From assembly GCA_027579435.1 (NCBI GenBank), contig JANBPK010000807.1, forward strand, positions 366,800-430,799: DNA of 64,000 bases. The letters run 5' to 3'. Below the pieces are notes generated by a model. That model worked only from the letters and a program-made list of their open reading frames with translations, did no database searches and was not told the DNA's origin. The position numbers and the translations under genes were made by a program. Positions 9,969 to 22,473 of the stretch are shown here, in pieces (position 1 is the stretch's first letter; each line of letters starts with the position of its first letter). This DNA comes from Candolleomyces eurysporus. Its lineage: Eukaryota > Basidiomycota > Agaricomycetes > Agaricales > Psathyrellaceae.

Positions 9969-12900
9969 ATGGAGCGGGAAAATGTAAACGATGATGCTAT
10001 GGACATCGACAACCCCACGCGCACGAGTGCAGCAGCTACAGGCGACCAGACTGACCCCGGAAACCAAGCCCCCGCTCCAGCACTGCCGGACTCGTCCTTG
10101 TCCGATTTACAGTTACCTTTACTAGCGGCACCAGCTCAACAGGCTGTGCTTCCCGCAGCGGGCTCTGTACCTAACGGACTTCCAGGCTACTACTCTGTGG
10201 GCTATGTATTCGCGGTGGACATGCTGATCCATTTCAAGAAGGGTGAAGGACACCCAGAGCAACCACAGAGAATACTGCAGATACTGGATATGCTCACTCT
10301 AAATGGCCTCACCCCAAAAATGAAGCAGTTACCGATTAGGCAGGTTAAGAAGCACGAAGCCATGTTAGTCCATAGCGAAGATCATTGGGACAAGGTTATT
10401 CAAATACAATGTGAGCGTTTGTCTGTCTGTCTGTCTCGAGAGTGTCTTTTTCTTTTTTCGTCCCTTTTTCTCGTCACTATTGTATGAATAAGTGAATTGA
10501 TGATATTACCTTTTCCCCCTCTTCTGTCCGTTAGATATGACCGAACAGCAATTCGTGGACTCGGAGGAGTACTATGAGCAATTATCACTCTACGTCAACG
10601 AGGGAACGACAACCGCCGCTATGTTGAGCTGTGGAGGCGTGATTGAGGCTGCACTAGCGGTCGCGCGAGGTGAAATGCACAAGAGTTTCGCAATCGTACG
10701 ACCTCCTGGGCATCACGCTGAGCCAGACGAGCATATGGGTTTTTGTTTCTTCAACAATGCCGCTGTCGCTGCGCGTGTCGTTCAGCAACAAACGTCTATT
10801 AAGCGTATTCTCATTTTGGATTGGTATGTGGTGTTCCCCTTTTTGCACTGACAATGTCGTAACAAGCTTTTGGTATTCTGTAGGGATGTACACCATGGTT
10901 AGCAGCGCTCTAGCCTCGCTCGGAGAAGCTAATATTGACACTAACGGGCGCCACTCCCGCGGCTTGCAGGGAATGGAACGCAACGTGCCTTCAACGACGA
11001 TCCATCCGTGCTTTACGTTTCCCTCCATCGATACGAAGAGGGAACCTTCTATCCTTGTGGCCCCTTTGGCTCATTAGAATCGTGTGGAGAGGGACCAGGA
11101 CTCGGATAGTGAGCTGTTTATGCGACCCATTTTCTGTTCAGCCTATGTATTGACCTCACCCCTTTCGCCCTGAAGCTCTGTCAACATCCCATGGCCCTGT
11201 CCAGAGATGGGCGATGCAGATTATATCCACGCGTTTCAACGAATTATAATGCCCATCGCAATGGAGTTTGCACCAGAACTAGTTATCAGTACGCCATTCA
11301 GTCCCTTATCGTCCAATAGCGTGAGTTCACCCTAGATGATGTCAATTTATAGTTTCGGCCGGTTTCGATGCTGCTGAAGGCGATGAGCTAGGCGAATGTT
11401 TGGTGACGCCTGCTGGCTACGCACACATGACGCATATGCTCTCTGGATTGGCAGGGGGGAAAGTGGTGGTCGCTCTTGAGGTGAGCATAAACCCCTCCCT
11501 CCTGCATCATCGTACTTATTGTATTGCTTTTCTTTTCAAGGGAGGCTACAATCTCGACTCGATATCCAAATCGGCGCTTGCGGTGACTCGTGTTCTTCTC
11601 GGCCAGGCTCCAGATGAATTGCCGCCCTTGACCGCGTCGGAAGAAGCGACTGAGACTGTTTGGCTTGTGGCAAAGGAGCAGAGCAAATATTGGAAGAGTG
11701 TCGATCCTAAGGCTTGCGAGCCTCAGGAAAGTAAGAGACCCCTTGCCTTGCGCGTATTCTTTTGCTCATGCCTTCTGCTAGCCTTCGAAGACATTTCTTT
11801 CTCAATCACAGAAATTCTCAAAGGACATCGGCAATACTATTTGTATACAAAACACAACATGATGGAGATACCTTTAATGAACGAGAATTTAGCAAATCGG
11901 TTCTCTGGTCAAGTTATGTGCACGTAAGTGGCGTACTACCCTTATAGTCAATGGTGAATTTTGAACGTTGGGACAGGTCAGATCTCCTTGACAACGAAAC
12001 TATGATTTTGTTCGTACACGAGTTGCAAGTATCGCTCTACCAGGCACTTGGTACAACTAGCTGACGTTCCCCCAGTGGAAACCTTCGAGTGGAATTAGAG
12101 TCCTCCTCTACTTGCGACGTGCACATGCATAAATCATACTTGGTATGCTGTCCATTTTCTGCGTAGTCTAGATTCCGTGTCTCACCCGATTTATTCATCA
12201 GATTGATTTTTCCAAGCAGTTAGTGGGGTGGGCCCGGAAAGAAGGTTATTCATTACTCGACGTAAATATATTGCCCAAGCCTGTGGAAAAGCACAATGTT
12301 ACGGTAAGCTCCGTGCCGTTCTCGTGTCCGTTTCAATATGTTAATATCGACGCTGTAGCGGGGTAGACAGCATATGGACGAAAGTTCAAAGGATGTTTTA
12401 ATCTACCTGTGGGACAATTTCATCCAGTAAGCATTCCACGTCTCTCCCAGCTCCCNTTTTTTGCTGACGTTTTTGCGCGCAAGGATATCGAATGCTTCTC
12501 GTGTCATTGTTTTGGGACATGGGCCTGGATGCCGTGCAGTGGTCGATTTACTCAACAGACGAGGTGTTACACTTTATCGCTGAAGCTCTTTCTATTCCAC
12601 TGACAACATCGACAGCTGTTGGCATGATGAAGGTTGTGAAAGGGTTTATTCAGGTTGTCGGCCTTCAAGATCAACCACATGCACCATCAGGCGGTTTAGA
12701 CGATCTTCGGCCCTGGTTTAAGAAAGTGAGCGATCCCATCTGGTAGAGAGGAGACTGCTTCGTTTCTGACCTACGGGGACATCGTCCAGCATTCAGTCGT
12801 AGTTACACCTAGTGCACACCCAATGCTTCCGCGACTGGACAAAGCAAATGAACTCCGGAAGCATGGATCTATTCTCCCAATAGGCACGCCGTCTTGATTT

Positions 12901-13041
12901 GCTCGCTGCTCGAGTGAAAGTGCTTATAATTATTTTCTAGATGAAGCTCAACCCATTAGGCTCATCAGGACAGCAATGCCTGCTATCCAAGATTATGTCA
13001 AACAATCACTAATCGCTCTCAATGCTGAAGTGGCTCCCTAG
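9969..13041 (+). CDS. HDA1: Class II histone deacetylase, Hda1/Clr3 type, with C-terminal Arb2 domain
   Basis: Sixteen exons join exactly in frame to 698 residues. Residues about 1-70 are disordered and acidic. The deacetylase domain follows, with HPEQPQRI, the active-site pair in [19 protein letters not shown], the metal-binding DWDVHHGNGTQ, and later [10 protein letters not shown] and LEGGYN. The last 230 residues match the Arb2-like domain of Hda1/Clr3: [12 protein letters not shown], then GNLRVELE and [18 protein letters not shown]. Such enzymes remove acetyl groups from histone H3 and silence chromatin in an Hda1/SHREC-type complex. The DVHHG motif is carried on a 14-nt exon (10884-10897). 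Two introns seem to use GC donors (after 12024 and after 12883). The N at 12456 is intronic. The stop at 13039-13041 depends on the last GC-AG intron; without it the protein would end near 12897. Confidence 0.93.
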
Positions 13042-13257
13042 TCAGTCTTGTTATGACCTTAATCCTCCTTTTCCTAGTAATATTTAATCCCCTCATACCC
13101 ACTTTGCTTTGCACCCTCTGTATACATGCGTACCTATTTTCGATTGTGTTGTACCTTAACCGCACTCATAATCGATCTATCCACATCCGCTGGGGTTGAA
13201 CGTTACCTTGTTGGTCGATTGTCATATTTATAATCCATATAGACAGCGCGAATAGCA

Positions 13258-16200
13258 TTATAGTATAAGTTTAACGCCTCCTTCTCTCGGTGAGATGACG
13301 CCCACGACTTTACCAGTAAAGTCGTACAACGACGTTCGCTTGACGGCGACGAGGTCTGTGTTGGGAGTCTTGAGACCGAGAAGCTTCTCAACATTTGCTG
13401 TCGCGAGGGCGATGGCTTGAGTCTTGGAGATTCTTCCGTGTGCTTCGATCGCGGTCTGGTATTCGGGTATCATTGAACGTCATTAGTATACCGAAGTCTG
13501 AGAGGAGGAATGTGAAAATAAACGCACCCAGCCAACGTCGAATCGCAGATTCCTAGATTGCCATTGTTCCACAATTCCCAGTGCAACGGTCACGTTGTGG
13601 CTCAGGAGGACAGCAGCCGCGTTGTTCTCAGAGAGTGGTGGGCCTGGCAAACTGAACGAGGCATTAGGTACTTCACTATAGATAGACAGGGGGTGATAGC
13701 ATACATTCTTCGAGACCTCCAAGATCCAGGGAACGGTCGAGAAGGTGTCAGTATAACACCAATCCCGGCTTCCCCAATTTCCTTGGCGAGGAGGTGAGCT
13801 TCGTTCGCTCCGACGAGGGTAACCTTGAGTGGTGTGCTACTGTGACTTTCGACTTCCGCCTTGAGCTGGATGAGTGAAGCGATGACATCGGCACTTTGGA
13901 CTTGAATGACTAGAGGAAGCTCGCCCTAGGTCACAGCAAATGCATTGAACGTTTGCCCAGTGGTTGGAGAAGCTAGCTCTTACCTCGACGACTTGTCGGA
14001 AGACACGCTTGAGTTCGCCTTCGCCCTGATCGAAGAGCAAGTTTCGGAGGGCCGCGATTTGCGTACTGATGCTTGGGTCGGAGGAATCGATAGAGATGTG
14101 GAAACCGGTGATATCTTGAAGAACAGCACCCCTGGCAAGCTTATGAGGTGCTCCGGTGCTGAATGCAGTGCTAAGACCAGAGATGAAACCGTTGCTGTCA
14201 GGTGCTGTGATTCCAACTGTTGCTCCAGATCGGTAAGAAAGTCTGAAAAACGAAATTTCAGGTGTTAGTGCTTGTTGAGCGAAGCGTAGGGATGCAGATA
14301 CTGACAGAGCATCGCGAGTAGCAAACTCCAGTCCATCCACTGCGTGAATGATGGTGCCTTCTCCGAGGATAGACGGATTCTCTGCCTTGAGCAAATTGAT
14401 GACCCTGCCATCGTTGGTTGNTTTTTTCCTGGTCAATCTCGTGGATACCGAGTAGGCTACCAAAGCTGACGAGAGCAGGCCTGTATATCAGAGCGTAAGT
14501 CCAAATGACCATCAAATGTCAGGTATCAAGGCCACGTACGAGATAGACCCTCCTTCCAAATCAATCCTTTGAACAGAAGGCAAGGACAAGGCCGAAAGGC
14601 AGTCGGTACCTTCAGCAGAAGTGCACTGAATCTCGCCATGCTTGACAACGACGGACTGGGAAGAGGCCTCGCTGGTCCCAACGTCGAACACTTCCTTAAT
14701 TCCAGATCCAACCCTGATATACAAACTTGAGACGTTGTGGAAGATGACCACATCTCCAGTTGCTGGGACGGGCTCCAAAGGCGGAAGGCCGTCGTACTCG
14801 ATAGCGGACCTGAGCTCCCTGTCGTAATCAGGCGTCTCAGGAGCCTTCTGGAAGTACTCTGGCTTGTTGCTGTAGAAGGGCTTGACAAGTTGAGGGATAC
14901 CGTCGATGAAGACCTGTTTGGGTGTGGCGCCAATTTGGAGGGGATGGCTGTCCCAGATGACGACATCTATCCATACCCGTTTCGTGACTCCTTCAAGAAC
15001 GAGGATGTAAGAAGTACTCACCTGCATCGTAGCCAGGTTTCAGGAACCCAATTCGGTGATCATAACCCAGAATCGTAGCAGGAGTGGTGGTAACGGATGC
15101 GAGAGCCAAATTCTCTTCAAGACCGTAGTGGTGAGCTTGTTGAGCCTCATTCAACAGGAAACGTGAGTTGAGGACCGGGTGATCGCTCTAGGCGCTTCGG
15201 TCAGCACAAGCTGCGTATGCTCAGAGGAAGGGGAAAATGTACCTTCATGCCAACCTTCAGGCCATTATCGCTCAAGATACGAGGAGCGAATTCTGACCCT
15301 CGGTATGCCTCCCGCTTGTACCGGGCGTTTGTCGCAAATAGTGCGATGGCAGGTGTGGTGCCTGTTTGACTCGTCAGATATAGAAAACGTAAGGAATCTG
15401 TTTAATATCAGTACCGTAGGCTTTCTTGACGAGGTCAGGAACAAGGTATGTCTCGTGGGCATGGTGGAAAGCCGCGATACTGAATTTGAACTCGTTCGTG
15501 AGCTAATAAAGTCACTGGGTAAGCACCACATTATGGGAGATTTGGGCAATAGACACTTACTCTAACCATGTTGTCCAAATCGACAGCTTCATAGCAATGA
15601 TTGTGGACTTTCACGCGACCTCGCAGAACGTCGACGAGAGCTTCCCACTGCAAATCCTCGGGGAAGGTCCCCAGGTTGTTCCATTTGCCAGAAAGAGCAT
15701 TTGCGCAGTATTGATCCTGCTTCTCTTTGATTTGACGAGCTGTATTGTACCTAGAGTCTTGTGAACAGACGTGCGAATGAGAAAGATTAAGATATTTACG
15801 CTTTTCTGAAGGCCCACTGCGTGTCCATTCGCGTCCCAGAGAACACACGCACTGAAATCAACTTAGCCTTGGGAGTCTGATCTCTTAACTTTGGAATACA
15901 TACTGGGGTTTTCACCTTATGCAGTCCGGTTAACATTCAGCATCGTTTATAAGAATTTGCGACTTACCACAAGCGTGCCTGGAGAGGGAATTATTAGGTC
16001 CACATCGTTCTCGTAGAATGTAGAGTAGCTTACTTCATTTGCCTCCACCGAGGCCGATCCGAGAGGTGATAATCAGTTCCGTTGAGCGAGAAGGGAGGCT
16101 CGAGCAAAAGAGAGGATGTGCTGCGTTCTTTGGTTGATCGTAGTTTGATGGTGAAGGCCTGACCACCTATCGCATCCGCTGAACCAGGTAGGACATTCGA

Positions 16201-16882
16201 TGTGGTAACTCCTCCAGAGACTGACAGACGGTATGCTTCATCGTGTGTATTGAGCCCATCCAAGCTTCTGAGCCATGGCTGAGCAATGCCCTGGAAGGAA
16301 TTGGTATCGTCGCTTCCACGTAGTTCTGGTGCGCTGTCCACGCCAAGGTGCGAATGCATATCTACAATGCTGAGGAAACAGGAGTTTGAGTCCAAGATAA
16401 GTAAATAATAGAGTTCATACCCACCCGGGAGTTACCCAAGCGCCCCGTGCGTCAATCACGGTAACATCGCTGTATTTCTTGAGGAGAGCGTCGTCCACGT
16501 CTCCAACAGCTTTGATCAGTCCATCAGCCAGGAAGACGCTTCCTTTAACGACCTCCAGTCCGTCAGCGCGACCAGTCCATATGGTAGCGTTCTTCACGAG
16601 CACTGGCTTCGTCCCGGATTCGAATCGGTCGGACGTGGTTCGTTCGTGGAAGTCAGAAGGCGGTCCCGGAAGCAAATGAAGGGCTCGGCATTTGTTGACG
16701 ATTTGCGCTGCATTTATTGGCAAAACCTGGGCTGTTGACCTGCCTCCAAAGTCAATAGTGACCGCTGTTAGATACGCGAGGGGTCCGATAGCCAGCAATA
16801 TTGCGGCCAGCAGCCCCTTGAAAGCCCTGGGTCGCGCCTTTTGACGGTGCTGCGTGGCATAGTGGGACGGCAGCTTGTCCAT
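13258..16882 (-). CDS. Membrane-anchored amidohydrolase-superfamily protein
   Basis: The start chosen is the ATG at 16882-16880, giving a short basic N-terminus, then one helix (GLLAAILLAIGPLAYLTAV), so a type II anchor. The hydrolase opens with VLVKNATIWTGR and continues TPG-IVDMHSHLG, the metal-binding HxH of the amidohydrolase superfamily. Later metal or active-site candidates are HNHCYE, AAFHHAHETYLVP and MKSDHPVLNSRF, and the composite domain closes with GFLKPGYDADVVIWDSHP. A second, imidazolonepropionase-like beta domain covers the C-terminal 350 residues and ends near 13258. Some 15 introns are visible, including two successive micro-exons of 11 and 12 nt. The frame shifts at the N at 14421 in a run of A. 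Substrate is unknown. It is head-to-head with ERCC1 (112 bp). Confidence 0.82.
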
Positions 16883-16994
16883 GGTGGTTTGAGGAGGGGG
16901 AGAGAGTAGACCGGGCACAACAGCGTTCTTGGTGGTGCCAGCTTCGAACAGTTTGACGCGACCCGAATCCGGAACAGAGCGGCCCGCGATCCAT
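16883..16994. promoter_or_regulatory. Very short divergent promoter between amidohydrolase (-) and ERCC1 (+)
   Basis: Only 112 bp separate the two proposed start codons. Upstream in-frame ORF extends beyond each start into the other gene's side, so transcription start sites probably overlap. No TATA box seen. Confidence 0.5.
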
Positions 16995-18316
16995 ATGCGT
17001 TGCGCTATTTTTGGAACAGCCTTTATGACTTCAACTCCATCCACCAGCAATGCGCCGCCACCGGTTGTCGTCCCTGGTTCAGGGAAGAATATCGTCATAA
17101 ATTCTCTTCAGGTTAGCTTGATTTAATTTAGCGGGCCTCCACGCTCAACAGACAGACAGAGGGGAAACCCAGTCCTGGAATGCATTCGCAATGTGGGCAA
17201 GGAATTCGGCGACATCATTGCTGACTATCAGGTTGGAAGGACGACGGGCGTGCTCTACCTGAGGTGAAATTCTAAGACCGCCCCATATTCTCACTCTCAT
17301 CTCTTCTGCCGTATTTCAGTCTCAGGTACCACCGTCTGCACCCGGAATATATTCACAACCGAATAGAAAAACTTGGACATTCGTACAATCTACGGATTCT
17401 GCTTATCCTTTGTGATGTGGTGCGTCTGATTCTAGTGACTTTCGGCGCAGAAGTCATCCCATGCTGATGCTGCCCAAAGACAGAGCATAAGGACGTGATT
17501 CGCGAACTGACCAAATCATGTCTGATTAACAATATCACCATCATCGTCGCGTTCTCGTGAGCATGCGCTTCCTCTGTTCAGCTATCTGTTAATTGCTATC
17601 ATGCACACAGGACGGACGAGGCAGGCCACTACCTCTCTACGTTCAAGCAATTCGAACATAGGCCACCTGACCTCATCAAAGAGCGCACAGAGAAAGACTA
17701 CAACTCTGTCCTCCGCAACACTCTAACATCCATAAGCAAGGTCAACAAAACGGATGTAGAGACTCTTCGTTCTTCTTTCGGTGTACGTCCAGCAACTCCG
17801 CGAACTTACTTGGTGTATTGGAATTAGAGTGTTTATCTGACATGGCGCGATCACATCCAGAGCTTCGCCAACATATCCCGTGCAACCTCTGACCAACTCC
17901 AAAACCTCCCCGGGTTCGGACAAGTCAAAGTCAAAAACCTCAGAAACGCGTTCGACAAGCCCTTCAGAAATAACGCCACTACAACCCTTCTCTCAGCTTC
18001 TCAAATACAATCCAGCCAAGCAGCCGCTAGTACGAGCACAGCACAACCCTCAGCGCCGACGGCTGGAGGCAGATTGAACTCAAACGAAGACGATGAGGCT
18101 GAAGCAGTAGCAGGCCCGTCAAAACCAAGACCAAGGCCCCCAAGAGAACCCAGCCCCGACTGGGATATCGAGCTCGGTTTCGAGCCTCTCGACAACGACG
18201 ACATTGACATCCCTCCCCGACCACCTTCACCTCGTAGACCTTTACCTACCGATCCGGAGCGGGAGAGGTCTCTCGCTGCTCAACCAGAGTTTGATATTGA
18301 TCTCGATCTGAACTAA
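16995..18316 (+). CDS. ERCC1: ERCC1/Rad10/Swi10 subunit of the XPF-ERCC1 nuclease
   Basis: Six exons (16995-17111, 17160-17263, 17320-17419, 17480-17556, 17611-17782, 17861-18316) total 1026 nt, 341 residues, with no frame break. The central domain is unmistakable: [69 protein letters not shown] and STFKQFE. A helix-hairpin-helix region follows ([28 protein letters not shown]). The C-terminal 140 residues are acidic and proline-rich, probably disordered. With XPF/Rad16 it cuts 5' of lesions in nucleotide excision repair and at crosslinks; this subunit lacks catalytic residues in the known family. The start could also be ATG at 17025. Its 5' exon overlaps the antisense upstream ORF of the amidohydrolase. 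Confidence 0.95.
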
Positions 18317-18909
18317 CGTCTCATACATACGCACTGTGGTAGCCTCTTGGGACTCCCTGATTGTGTATATACTGCGACGGGAGGGAGATTGGAACGATTC
18401 AGACAGTCAGCGGAAATAATCGAACGTATAATAAGACTATGTGCATGTACATCAAAAACTATCCGACTCTACATAGTGAATTGGAAGAAACGTAGTCTAG
18501 GAGGAACGGGATCGATGGTCGATAAGGCTCAAGAAGCAGGATGTCATACAAGAAATAGAAACCAAGAAGAGGACAATCCTGGTATGATGAATCGAAGGGA
18601 GCAAAAATAAGAATAAGCATATCGATTATTGCAACTCGGTCGAATTGCAACATGAATCAAATGAAGGATGAAGAATGGGCGGTACGGAGCCCGCAGCGAA
18701 TATCAGTGCGGCGTCGGTGGCCGCACCCTACAAATCAAGTCAAAGAAACAATACGAAGAATGTTCTAGGATGAAGTCCTCATCAGGTATCAAAAATGTAC
18801 ACTATCAATAGAATAGTCTGGCCAATGAACAATAACGATAAGTTATGAAAACGAACCGACAAGAAATGCTGCAGCAACGGCGCATTCAATGATCTGTTAG
18901 GGGGAAACC
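18317..18909. other. Convergent 3' intergenic region
   Basis: 593 bp between the ends of ERCC1 (+) and the CANIN-like gene (-). AT-rich patches consistent with two 3' UTRs; no ORF or repeat worth naming. Confidence 0.45.
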
Positions 18910-21900
18910 TCAAGGGCCAACCTTCAACGGTTTCCTCTTGATCCAATCATTCAGGTTCGCCTTGGGCAAATTCTGGTCCTTCCATGCCCTCTCAAGGGCA
19001 CGGCGTTGGTAATAAATACGCATTTGCAGTTGCTTCACCGCGGCTTTGACCCTCGAACGATCCAAATGCGCAGCACGAAGGTCATCTAGTAAGACAAAAT
19101 AATCAGTTCCAGTCATAATGAGCGTTGGTTGGATGAGGGGCCTTACTGATGCTAGCATGAAGTTCTTCCATAAGGTCATGCAAAAGTTGCAAATCCGTCT
19201 CCGGCTTCTTCTCTTTCGAGGACCTCGAAGGGCGTCCACCAGCTCTCACTGCGTCCCTCTCCTTGTTTCGCTCATCCCAGACGTACGACTTGATATCGCT
19301 GAGAGCAATCCCGAAGATATAGACAAAGAACTTCATGACGGTATAGTCGGTGTTGGTGTTGATGATGAAAGGAGAGATCTGCGAATGATCCATGGCCGCT
19401 TTGTTGTTGGCTGGTTCGATGAGAAGACTCAACAAACGAGGTAGAGGAGGAGAGTCGCAATACGTCTTCTACCCCAGCAGTGAGTTCAAAGGTACGTATG
19501 ATCCATGACAAACCCACTTACCGACGTGACGGACTGCGACGTAGCGCCAGTGACCATGCAATAAGCAACGAAGCGTGCGATGCGCATCGTTGCCCCAACC
19601 CCAGATGCGAAAATAGACACCAAAAATGCCTTGTTGACAGGTTGAAAGCTTTCTGCAAGGCCGACAAGTCGTGAAGCGAGGGTGCTCTCCTAGGATCCAA
19701 ATTAGTATACGAATGTTGACATTGACGAGACAAAACTCACTAGTTCCCTATTTGAGCCGTTCACAGAAGACCCGGGAAGGAATTCGAAAACGTTATTGAT
19801 AGCCGACACAAGCTCTTGTTGAAGCTGAACAGGATTCGAAGTGTCCATCGTCATCAGAACCAAGGAAATGACAAGGTCAGGAATTTCTTGAGCGGGAATT
19901 CTCCTGGCACTAATATTCGATCAAACCCACTTCGATAAGCAAATCGTTCAGGGATTAGAAAAACGAGGACTTACATTGCGGCCTGCGAGATCAACGCAAC
20001 AACTCGATAGAGAGCATCCGCTCGCTTCGCCAGATCGACGGGCACGTGGGGTACATGGTCATACTTCACTTTAACGCTCTCCAGGCGTTCAGCTGGGGCT
20101 CCCAACTCCAACATCGCACGAATGACGAACGAAGACGACACCTGGGCCTTTCCTCCAATGGTATTTTCCAGCAAGTCAATGGCGATCCGGAAAGCTACCT
20201 CGGAGATGGGCAATTCAAATAACTTTGCCGACGTAGCTATGCATAACAGTTAGATAGGTGAAAGCCTCAAACTGCAGAGAGAACCTACCGAGAATGCATA
20301 ACGCATTTAAGACGTCGGAATCGTCTGCTGCCGCCAAGCTGGACAAAGTGCATGATTTGAGCAACCAAGCTGCTCTCGTAAAGTCTAAAGGGACGGTCAG
20401 GGAGGCACAACCAATATATTGCGAAAAGGTCCTCACCTCTTTGTTGCAAAGCCTGGTCAATCATTCGAAGAGTGGCACTATTGGTCCCTGGAGCAAGAGC
20501 CGGGATCGAGAGCTGCTGCTCATCAACCATCATGCAGTCCTCACCACCGCCAGTAGCCCACAAAGGTACTCCTTCCGCCCTCTTCTTCGCCTCCTCCGCC
20601 TCCGCCTTCCGTGCCCTAGCCTCACTTCTAAGAATCCCATTGATATCTCCCCCTTCCTCCTCTCCGAACAAAGTCTTCCTATCCTCCTCGTTCAACGCGA
20701 GATCATCTGAAGGCTGATACGAGCCCAACGAGAAGGACGGAAGGTGGTCCAGGTTCTTGAGATTGTCATAATCCAGGTCGTCGTCCTCCAAATCCTCTAG
20801 GCTCATCTCTTCTAGCATTAGGCCTTTGCCCATCAGACTCAACTCTGCCGTCAAGAACGCATCAGAACCCTTGCCACCTTTCTCTGCATTTCGTTTTTCC
20901 TTGAGCAACGCCTCAATTGGATTAGGACGCGCCCGCGGTTTAGGTCGAGGTTGAGGGAGCCCATCATCTAAAGCACCTTCGGGAGATAATCGACTGCAGA
21001 GAGAGGCGGGAGAACCGTCTGAAGTGCCGGACAACGAGGTGCGCTGACGGGAAGAGCGCCGTAAACTTGGGCCGGCGGAAGCGGAAGGGGCGCTAAAATG
21101 CGAATAGGTCAACATGCCGACAAGAAGCCCAGAAAGAAGAGAACGTACGGATTGGGACGCGAGGTGCCCAAATTGAGAGGCTGAAGCAGAGGGTCGTCTT
21201 CGTCGTCACTCTCACTAAGCTCAGGCATCTCTATTGTGCTGTACTCGGGACTAGACTGCACAGCAGCCAAGGCCCTGGCCTTGATCTGCTGTATAATCTG
21301 AGCAGACTTCTCTTCGGCGGTCAAAGCGACTGGGGTGGGTGGCAATGGAGGAAGGACATCGGAGGACCCATCGGTATAGGGAGGAGTGAGGGTTTGAGTG
21401 GGCTCAGAACCCGAGGTCCCCGGTGACTCATTGAGTTGGGCGCTAATCTCTTGCTCAGAAGTCGCTGGAGTCGCAGGTTCCGAAGAGTAAGAAGGCTCAT
21501 CGACATCCATTTCGACGGAGAACGAACTGGAGCTTGCGCTGCTGACCACCGGATCAGGGGTGAGAGGGAGAGTTTTCTTCCTCCGTCGTTTTACATTCTC
21601 CTTGGCCGTAGACTTGCTCGGCGTATTAGTACGAGGAGTCGGCAGCTCCTCTTCGTCGGACTGACTGCTCGGAACGAGGCTGGAGGTCGGCGAGGCGGAC
21701 AGGCGGGCCTTCTTCCGTGGACTACTCTTATTCGGCTGCAGTGAATGGATGAGTAATGGTATCCGCGTCCAGGGAGGAGATAAGGAATGCGACTTGAGTG
21801 AGACGTGAGATGGCTAACACTCGGCAAATACTCACCTGGGACGACTGAGCCGCCTTCTTATCTGCCTGATTGTTCGCAGAGCTCAAAGCCTTCGGAGCTT

Positions 21901-22240
21901 CAGGCGACCTTGGTCGCTTCAGAGACGCGGTCCGGAGCTGGGGAGCTTTTAGACGCTGAGACTCCATCGGTTTTCGGGGCGAGATGGTGGTAGGACGGTG
22001 TGGAGAAGGTTCAGCGCGAGAATTTGATGCACTGCTGCTTTTTAACGCCTGAGCCTCGCTGTGCTTGAAGGGGGATCCGGACTGTGCGCTGTGCTTTGAC
22101 GCTGCCTCGCCTTTTGGACGAGGTTGGTTTGGCGCGCCGTCTGACACGCTCGGAACCTGCGACGAGCTCGGGATGCGCTGGAAGAAGTCGGTAATGGGTT
22201 TCACCACCCTTGGTTGCGCGTTCTTCGTCGATTTGGCCAT
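18910..22240 (-). CDS. Candidate CANIN/SLF2-like protein (SMC5/6-associated)
   Basis: The ATG at 22240 starts a long protein in many exons that ends at TGA 18912-18910. The first 500 residues are disordered, rich in Ser/Pro/Lys, with acidic patches (SESDDEDDPLL, EDLEDDDLDYD). A conserved-looking region begins RPNPIEALLKEKRNAEKGG and runs through RMIDQALQQREVRTFSQYIG, helices around LNALCILGRFSLQFEAF and QVSSSFVIRAMLELGAPAERL, to KQLQMRIYYQRRALERAW at the end. This resembles what I know in basidiomycetes as the CANIN (SMC6/NSE5-interacting, FAM178/SLF2) domain; I could not test it. The N-terminus carries KPITDFFQR, similar to a PCNA-binding box but without the usual Gln. Exon boundaries were only partly resolved. 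Confidence 0.6.
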
Positions 22241-22473
22241 CGCAGACGGCGGTGGCGACGATATCGAGCAAAAGGGAGGGAAAGAAACAAAGATAAACGA
22301 GTCTCAGGGAATGGCGTTCCTATTGACGCGTTGCGGACATTAAATCAATGCTCAGAAACGGTCACGTGACCCTAATTAACGGGCGAGCATGTCCCCTCCT
22401 AGCTTTTTCTTCAATCCCTTCCACCCCGTATATTGCCCCTCCAAGGATAGTCTACATGTCATCTATATACGCT

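Noticed and set aside
16415..17098. Longer amidohydrolase starting at 17098
   Set aside because: The extra 72 residues are antisense to the conserved first exon of ERCC1 and look unlike a presequence; the ATG at 16882 gives a normal membrane anchor.
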